A stretch of DNA of 14,004 bases. Origin: Candidatus Moraniibacteriota bacterium (GTDB lineage Bacteria > Patescibacteriota > Minisyncoccia > Moranbacterales > UBA2206). The translations under genes were made by a program, and so were the position numbers. A model generated the notes under the pieces. The model made no database searches and was not told the DNA's origin. It saw only the letters and a program-made list of their open reading frames with translations. Positions 12,990-14,004 of the stretch are shown here, piece by piece. Location of the stretch: NCBI GenBank assembly GCA_023261605.1, contig JAHFOP010000022.1, forward strand, positions 1 to 14,004, written 5' to 3'. Within the stretch, counting starts at the first letter, position 1, and each line of letters opens with the position of its first letter.

Positions 12990-13036
12990 ATACATCTTTG
13001 TGTGTAATTAGTATTGCGCGCGAAGATGTGTTTTTT
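12990..13036 (+). terminator. Terminator-like hairpin within the rRNA leader
   Basis: Left arm 12990-13008 and right arm 13013-13031 form a 19-bp stem with a UAGU loop and six T (13031-13036) directly after. All five non-Watson-Crick positions are G-U pairs when read as + strand RNA; on the other strand they would be A-C mismatches, so the structure belongs to the + transcript. The stem can extend a further four pairs into the T-tract. Confidence 0.65.
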
Positions 13037-13080
13037 GTTCACCTTGAGTTTGTCGAAAGACTCTTAGTGCGAAGGACAAG

Positions 13081-13093
13081 GACTTTAACAATT
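13081..13093 (+). promoter_or_regulatory. boxA-like antitermination site
   Basis: GACTTTAACAATT closely matches the E. coli rrn leader boxA (TGCTCTTTAACAAT), where the NusB-S10 complex loads for rRNA antitermination. It lies 178 bases before the mature 16S end and is followed by a stem-loop. It is downstream of the terminator-like hairpin. Confidence 0.55.
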
Positions 13094-13271
13094 ACATAGT
13101 TTCTCTAAATTTCTACCTTTTAATTTAGAGGAACACATAATCACAATTTTTTGCGATTAGTCCTCGTCTGGTTAATTTATTAATCGGACAAACAAATAGA
13201 GTCTATTTCAAAATTAAGAAAATTTATTTTCTTTTCAACAAAGAGTGAGCGGAGTTAAATTCGTTCATTCA

Positions 13272-14004
<733 letters not shown>

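Larger units (their letters stand above)
12900..13271 (+). other. Structured leader of the rRNA transcript
   Basis: This stretch of about 370 bases holds no convincing gene. It contains in order: a stem-loop (GAGTT 12909-12913 with AACTC 12951-12955, inner stem TTTAATT/AATTAAA); a hairpin and an overlapping terminator-like hairpin (12984-13036); a small hairpin GAGTTT/AGACTC (13046-13063); a boxA-like site (13081-13093); an 11-bp stem (13101-13132); and a bulged hairpin (GTCC 13160-13163 with GGAC 13186-13189). The sequence just before 16S probably pairs with the 3' flank for RNase III processing, but the partner lies outside the window. Confidence 0.7.

Overview
The window looks like a chromosome segment of a Patescibacteria/CPR bacterium, most likely Parcubacteria-like. 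Four things point there: a shortened, divergent 16S rRNA gene with base changes in normally invariant regions; small, tightly packed genes all on one strand; mostly A/T-rich translation starts without a Shine-Dalgarno sequence; and recurrent gene types of that group (short GH1, RibL-like cytidylyltransferase, HD proteins). TGA ends many intact genes here, so the code is standard and not the UGA-glycine code of Gracilibacteria/SR1. The lineage call is from memory of sequence features, not from a database search.

Layout. 1-740: the C-terminal part of a penicillin-binding protein 2 transpeptidase. 809-1264: greA, with a strong promoter overlapping the previous stop codon and an intrinsic terminator. 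1336-1584: a small unknown gene with a real Shine-Dalgarno and its own terminator. 1714-3165: lysS. 3199-8207: nine close-set genes of largely nucleotide or housecleaning character: two paralogous nucleoside deoxyribosyltransferase-like proteins, an HD phosphohydrolase, a PepE-like S51 peptidase, a cytidylyltransferase, an unknown protein, a Maf nucleotide pyrophosphatase, a YecM-like VOC protein and a second HD hydrolase. Palindromic intergenic repeats sit directly in front of two of these genes. 8233-9197: a separate transcription unit with its own promoter, a possible 13-codon leader ORF, two unknown genes with good Shine-Dalgarno sites, and a strong terminator. 9249-10565: serS. 10635-11243: a lipoprotein behind a 23-bp palindrome. 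11283-12578: a GH1 glycosidase. 12604-12861: a small coiled-coil protein. 12872-13271: an rRNA promoter and a highly structured leader. 13272-14004: the 5' half of 16S rRNA, running off the window.

How it works together. The window combines translation genes (lysS, serS, rRNA), a transcription elongation factor, cell-wall synthesis and a block that fits a salvage-dependent organism removing or recycling aberrant nucleotides; that block's shared purpose is inference. The most unusual signals are in RNA and regulation: a terminator-shaped hairpin with a U-tract between the rRNA promoter and 16S, competing with an upstream hairpin; near-twin promoters for greA and rRNA; compensated base changes in the 530-loop of 16S; inverted palindromic repeats with compensatory changes; and a leader ORF coupled to an unknown two-gene operon.
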